Shown piece by piece: positions 61,935 through 64,000 of a stretch of 64,000 nucleotides of DNA. This DNA is from Micromonospora sp. M71_S20. Its GTDB lineage: Bacteria; Actinomycetota; Actinomycetes; Mycobacteriales; Micromonosporaceae. A program made the position numbers and the translations under genes. Where the stretch lies: positions 248,001 to 312,000 of the forward strand of contig NZ_RCCV01000001.1 of the NCBI RefSeq assembly GCF_003664255.1, read 5' to 3'. Within the stretch, counting starts at the first letter, position 1. Each line of letters begins with the position of its first letter. The notes under the pieces were generated by a model. The model was given only the letters and a program-made list of their open reading frames with translations, was not told the DNA's origin and made no database searches.

Positions 61935-63061
61935 CAACGCCGGAACGCTACCCGGTCGCCCGACCATCGCTGTCAGAGTTGGAGGAGCGGTACCTGCTTG
62001 ACGCTTACCGCAGCGGCTGGATCTCCTCGCAGGGCCCCTACCTCAGCCGCTTCGAGGAACTCTTCGCCGCCCGCTGCGCGGCGGGGACGGCCGTCGCCAC
62101 CGGCAACGGCACGGTGGCCCTGCACCTGGTGCTGGCAGCGGCGGGTATCGGCCCTGGGGACGAGGTGATCGTCCCCGCGCTGACCTACGTGGCCACCGCC
62201 AACGCGGTGACCTACTGCGGCGCTCAGCCGGTGTTCGCCGACGTGACACCCCAGAGCTGGTGCATCGACCCGGAGCAGGTCTCGGCCCTCGTAGGGCCAC
62301 GAACCAGGGCGGTGGTGGCCGTGGACCTGTACGGTCATCCGGCCGACTACGCCGCGCTGCGGGGACTCTGCCAGCGGCACGGGCTGCTCCTCGTCGCCGA
62401 TGCGGCGGAGTCCTTCGGCGCCCAGCTACACGGCCGCCCCACGGGCGACCTGGCCGACGCCACCACCTTCTCCTTCTTCGGCAACAAGGTCGTCACCTCC
62501 GGCGAGGGCGGCTGCGTCACCACCTCCGACCCGGCCCTGGCCGACCGGATGCGGCTGCTCCGCAACCAGGGGATGGACCCGGACCGCCGCTACTACTTCC
62601 CCGTCGTGGGGTACAACTACCGCCTGACCAACCTGGCCGCCGCCCTGCTCTGCGCACAGCTCGAACGCGCCGACGAGATCATCGCCCGGCGGGACGCGGT
62701 CATCAACGCCTACGAGCGGGAGCTGGCCGAGCACCCCCTGCTCACCGCGCAACCCGTCCTACCCGGGGTGCGACGAGCTCCGTGGATGGCCGCGTTCCTC
62801 GTCGGGCCGCCCGGGGTGGAGGGCCCGCGCGACCACTTGGCCCGCGCACTGGACCTGCGCGGCGTGGACACCCGCCCGTTCTTCGTGCCCCTGCCGCACC
62901 TGCCCCCATACTCGGGGTCCCGCGGCGACCACCCGGTCACGCTCGACCTGGCCCGGCGCGGGATCAACCTGCCCACGTACGCGGACCTCACCGACGTGGA
63001 CGTGAAGACGATCGTCGATCGGGTCCGCGCCGCACTGTCAGGTCTCACGAGTCGCCAGTGA
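61931..63061 (+). CDS. GDP-perosamine synthase-like aminotransferase
   Basis: A 376-residue PLP-dependent DegT/DnrJ/EryC1 aminotransferase. PLP Lys186 lies in SFFGNKVVTSGEGG; GNGTVALHLVLAAAGIGPGDEVIVPALTYVATANAVTYCGAQPVF and the RNQGMDPDRRYYFPVVGYNYRLTNL region are characteristic of perosamine synthases. It would aminate C4 of GDP-4-keto-6-deoxymannose using glutamate. The ATG overlaps the upstream transferase stop by 4 bases. Its 3' end overlaps the convergent flippase gene by 17 bases. Confidence 0.88.
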   Translation: MTTPERYPVARPSLSELEERYLLDAYRSGWISSQGPYLSRFEELFAARCAAGTAVATGNGTVALHLVLAAAGIGPGDEVIVPALTYVATANAVTYCGAQPVFADVTPQSWCIDPEQVSALVGPRTRAVVAVDLYGHPADYAALRGLCQRHGLLLVADAAESFGAQLHGRPTGDLADATTFSFFGNKVVTSGEGGCVTTSDPALADRMRLLRNQGMDPDRRYYFPVVGYNYRLTNLAAALLCAQLERADEIIARRDAVINAYERELAEHPLLTAQPVLPGVRRAPWMAAFLVGPPGVEGPRDHLARALDLRGVDTRPFFVPLPHLPPYSGSRGDHPVTLDLARRGINLPTYADLTDVDVKTIVDRVRAALSGLTSRQ

Positions 63062-64000
63062 CCCTTGCCGCCGACATCGCCGGCGCGCCGCCGCCCCCCG
63101 CACGGATGCCCGACCGGTCGGCCTGGCGTCCGTCCACGCGCAGCAGGTCCAGGTAGCTGACCCACCAGGTGACCATGCTCAGCAATCCCATCAGAGCCAG
63201 GGCAACCGCCGCCCCGGTCGCGCCGCGCAGCATGGCTCCCACCGTCACGGCCGGAATCCGTACGGCCCCCAGGGCCGCCCCGATCAGCAGCGTCCGCCGA
63301 GCCGCGCCCTCCACCCGGTGCCCCGCGAAAGCCACCATCGCCGCCCCGGCCGCGATCACCTCCACCGCGAGCAGCGCCAGCAGTTCCTCCGCGTGCCGCC
63401 AGTTGTCGCCGAGCACCGTCCGGCCGACGTCGTCGGGCAGCAGCAGTGCCACCAAGCCGGCCGGGGCGGTCACGGCCAGCAACGCGACGGCGGCCCATAC
63501 AGCACTCCGTCGCCGGATCGACGCGCTGGTAGCCCGCGCGGCGGCCAGCCGGGGAAGGACCAGTGCGGTGGCGCTTCCCACCAGGAGGGCGGCCGGGCCG
63601 AGAAGCGTCCGTCCGGCGCCGAGCGCGCCGACCACCGCCACGCCCACGACAACGGCCACGGCGGTCAGCGCAAGTTGCGCCGATCCCGCGGTGACCAGGA
63701 ACTGCAGCCCGTAGCTGACCGACGCACGGGTGCCGGGGCGGTCGAGTCGCCACGCCGGGCGGACGGTGTCTCCGACGAGTAGCGCTGTGGCGTAGCCCGA
63801 CAGCGCTCCCGCGCCCGCCCACACCGCGTACACGGTGACCGGGTCGAGCACACCGACCAGACCCAGCACCGCGGCCAGGGCGGTCACCCCGGTCCACGCG
63901 GCCTCACGCTGGCAGGGCGGGCGCGGGTGGTCGAGCCCCACCCCGACGACGCGACAGTGCTCGTGCAGCAACAGGCCCGGCAATGCCACGGCGGTGAGGA
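63045..64000 (-). CDS. Wzx-like polysaccharide flippase, partial
   Basis: The frame is open to the window edge, so the N-terminus is missing; 317 residues are visible. There are about eight hydrophobic segments, with loops such as GDTVRPAWRLDRPGTRASVSYGLQFLVTAGSAQLALTAVAVVVG. The pattern fits MATE/MOP-superfamily exporters (Wzx) that flip undecaprenyl-linked oligosaccharides. GTG 63989 is an internal codon rather than the start, since the frame continues with Leu-Thr-Ala before it. It most likely moves the glycan assembled by this locus. Confidence 0.75.
   Translation of the reverse strand, partial: LTAVALPGLLLHEHCRVVGVGLDHPRPPCQREAAWTGVTALAAVLGLVGVLDPVTVYAVWAGAGALSGYATALLVGDTVRPAWRLDRPGTRASVSYGLQFLVTAGSAQLALTAVAVVVGVAVVGALGAGRTLLGPAALLVGSATALVLPRLAAARATSASIRRRSAVWAAVALLAVTAPAGLVALLLPDDVGRTVLGDNWRHAEELLALLAVEVIAAGAAMVAFAGHRVEGAARRTLLIGAALGAVRIPAVTVGAMLRGATGAAVALALMGLLSMVTWWVSYLDLLRVDGRQADRSGIRAGGGGAPAMSAARVTGDS

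Overview
The window is about 72% G+C or higher, uses many GTG and TTG starts, and has tightly packed operons with 1-7 bp start/stop overlaps. Gene content (F420-type LLM oxidoreductase, two-gene SdhA/B with a fused cytochrome b subunit, HelR, DUF3516 helicase, PAC2 protein, class F sortase) points to a filamentous actinomycete, most likely Micromonosporaceae (Micromonospora-like). The family placement is inference from protein style; no database was searched. The window looks chromosomal: no tRNA, rRNA, CRISPR array, transposase or phage gene was recognised.

1-13 kb is mostly housekeeping: an F420 oxidoreductase fragment, succinate-semialdehyde dehydrogenase, small membrane and secreted proteins, an SGNH lipoprotein, an EcsC-like protein, PAC2, exonuclease III, a haem-degrading-type ABM protein, a class F sortase with its secreted partner, TrmB and a Ski2-like helicase. 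14.1-18.3 kb is a probable antibiotic-response pair: a DHA2-type MFS exporter preceded by a leaderless 10-codon ORF and a hairpin, convergent with helR, which carries a rifamycin-associated-element-like 19-mer upstream. 18.5-22.2 kb holds an unrecognised protein behind a palindromic promoter and a membrane glycosyltransferase pair. 22.3-26.2 kb is a siderophore ABC importer with a DtxR/IdeR-type iron box.

26-47 kb contains cytidine deaminase, HrpA, an FAD oxidoreductase, a LysR regulator divergent from sdhCAB, a zinc alcohol dehydrogenase/SDR pair, a Tat-exported beta-lactamase-like hydrolase, an MBL hydrolase, a dGTPase-family protein and Tex. Two large intergenic inverted repeats here share a 14-bp core. 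A DUF389 gene at 47.3-48.1 kb appears broken.

48.3-64 kb (continuing past the edge) is a surface-glycan locus. Three nucleotide-sugar pathways sit side by side: a PglF/E/D/C-like set (UDP-diacetamido-trideoxyhexose and a phosphoglycosyl transferase), a FnlA/B/C set (UDP-N-acetyl-L-fucosamine) with a WbuB-like transferase, and Gmd plus a perosamine synthase plus a PglD-like acetyltransferase (GDP-N-acetylperosamine). Two more glycosyltransferases and a Wzx-like flippase accompany them. The predicted product is a glycan built from N-acetylated 6-deoxyamino sugars.

A recurrent regulatory theme is leaderless initiation: a TANNNT box lies exactly 6-7 bases before the start codon of at least eight annotated genes.
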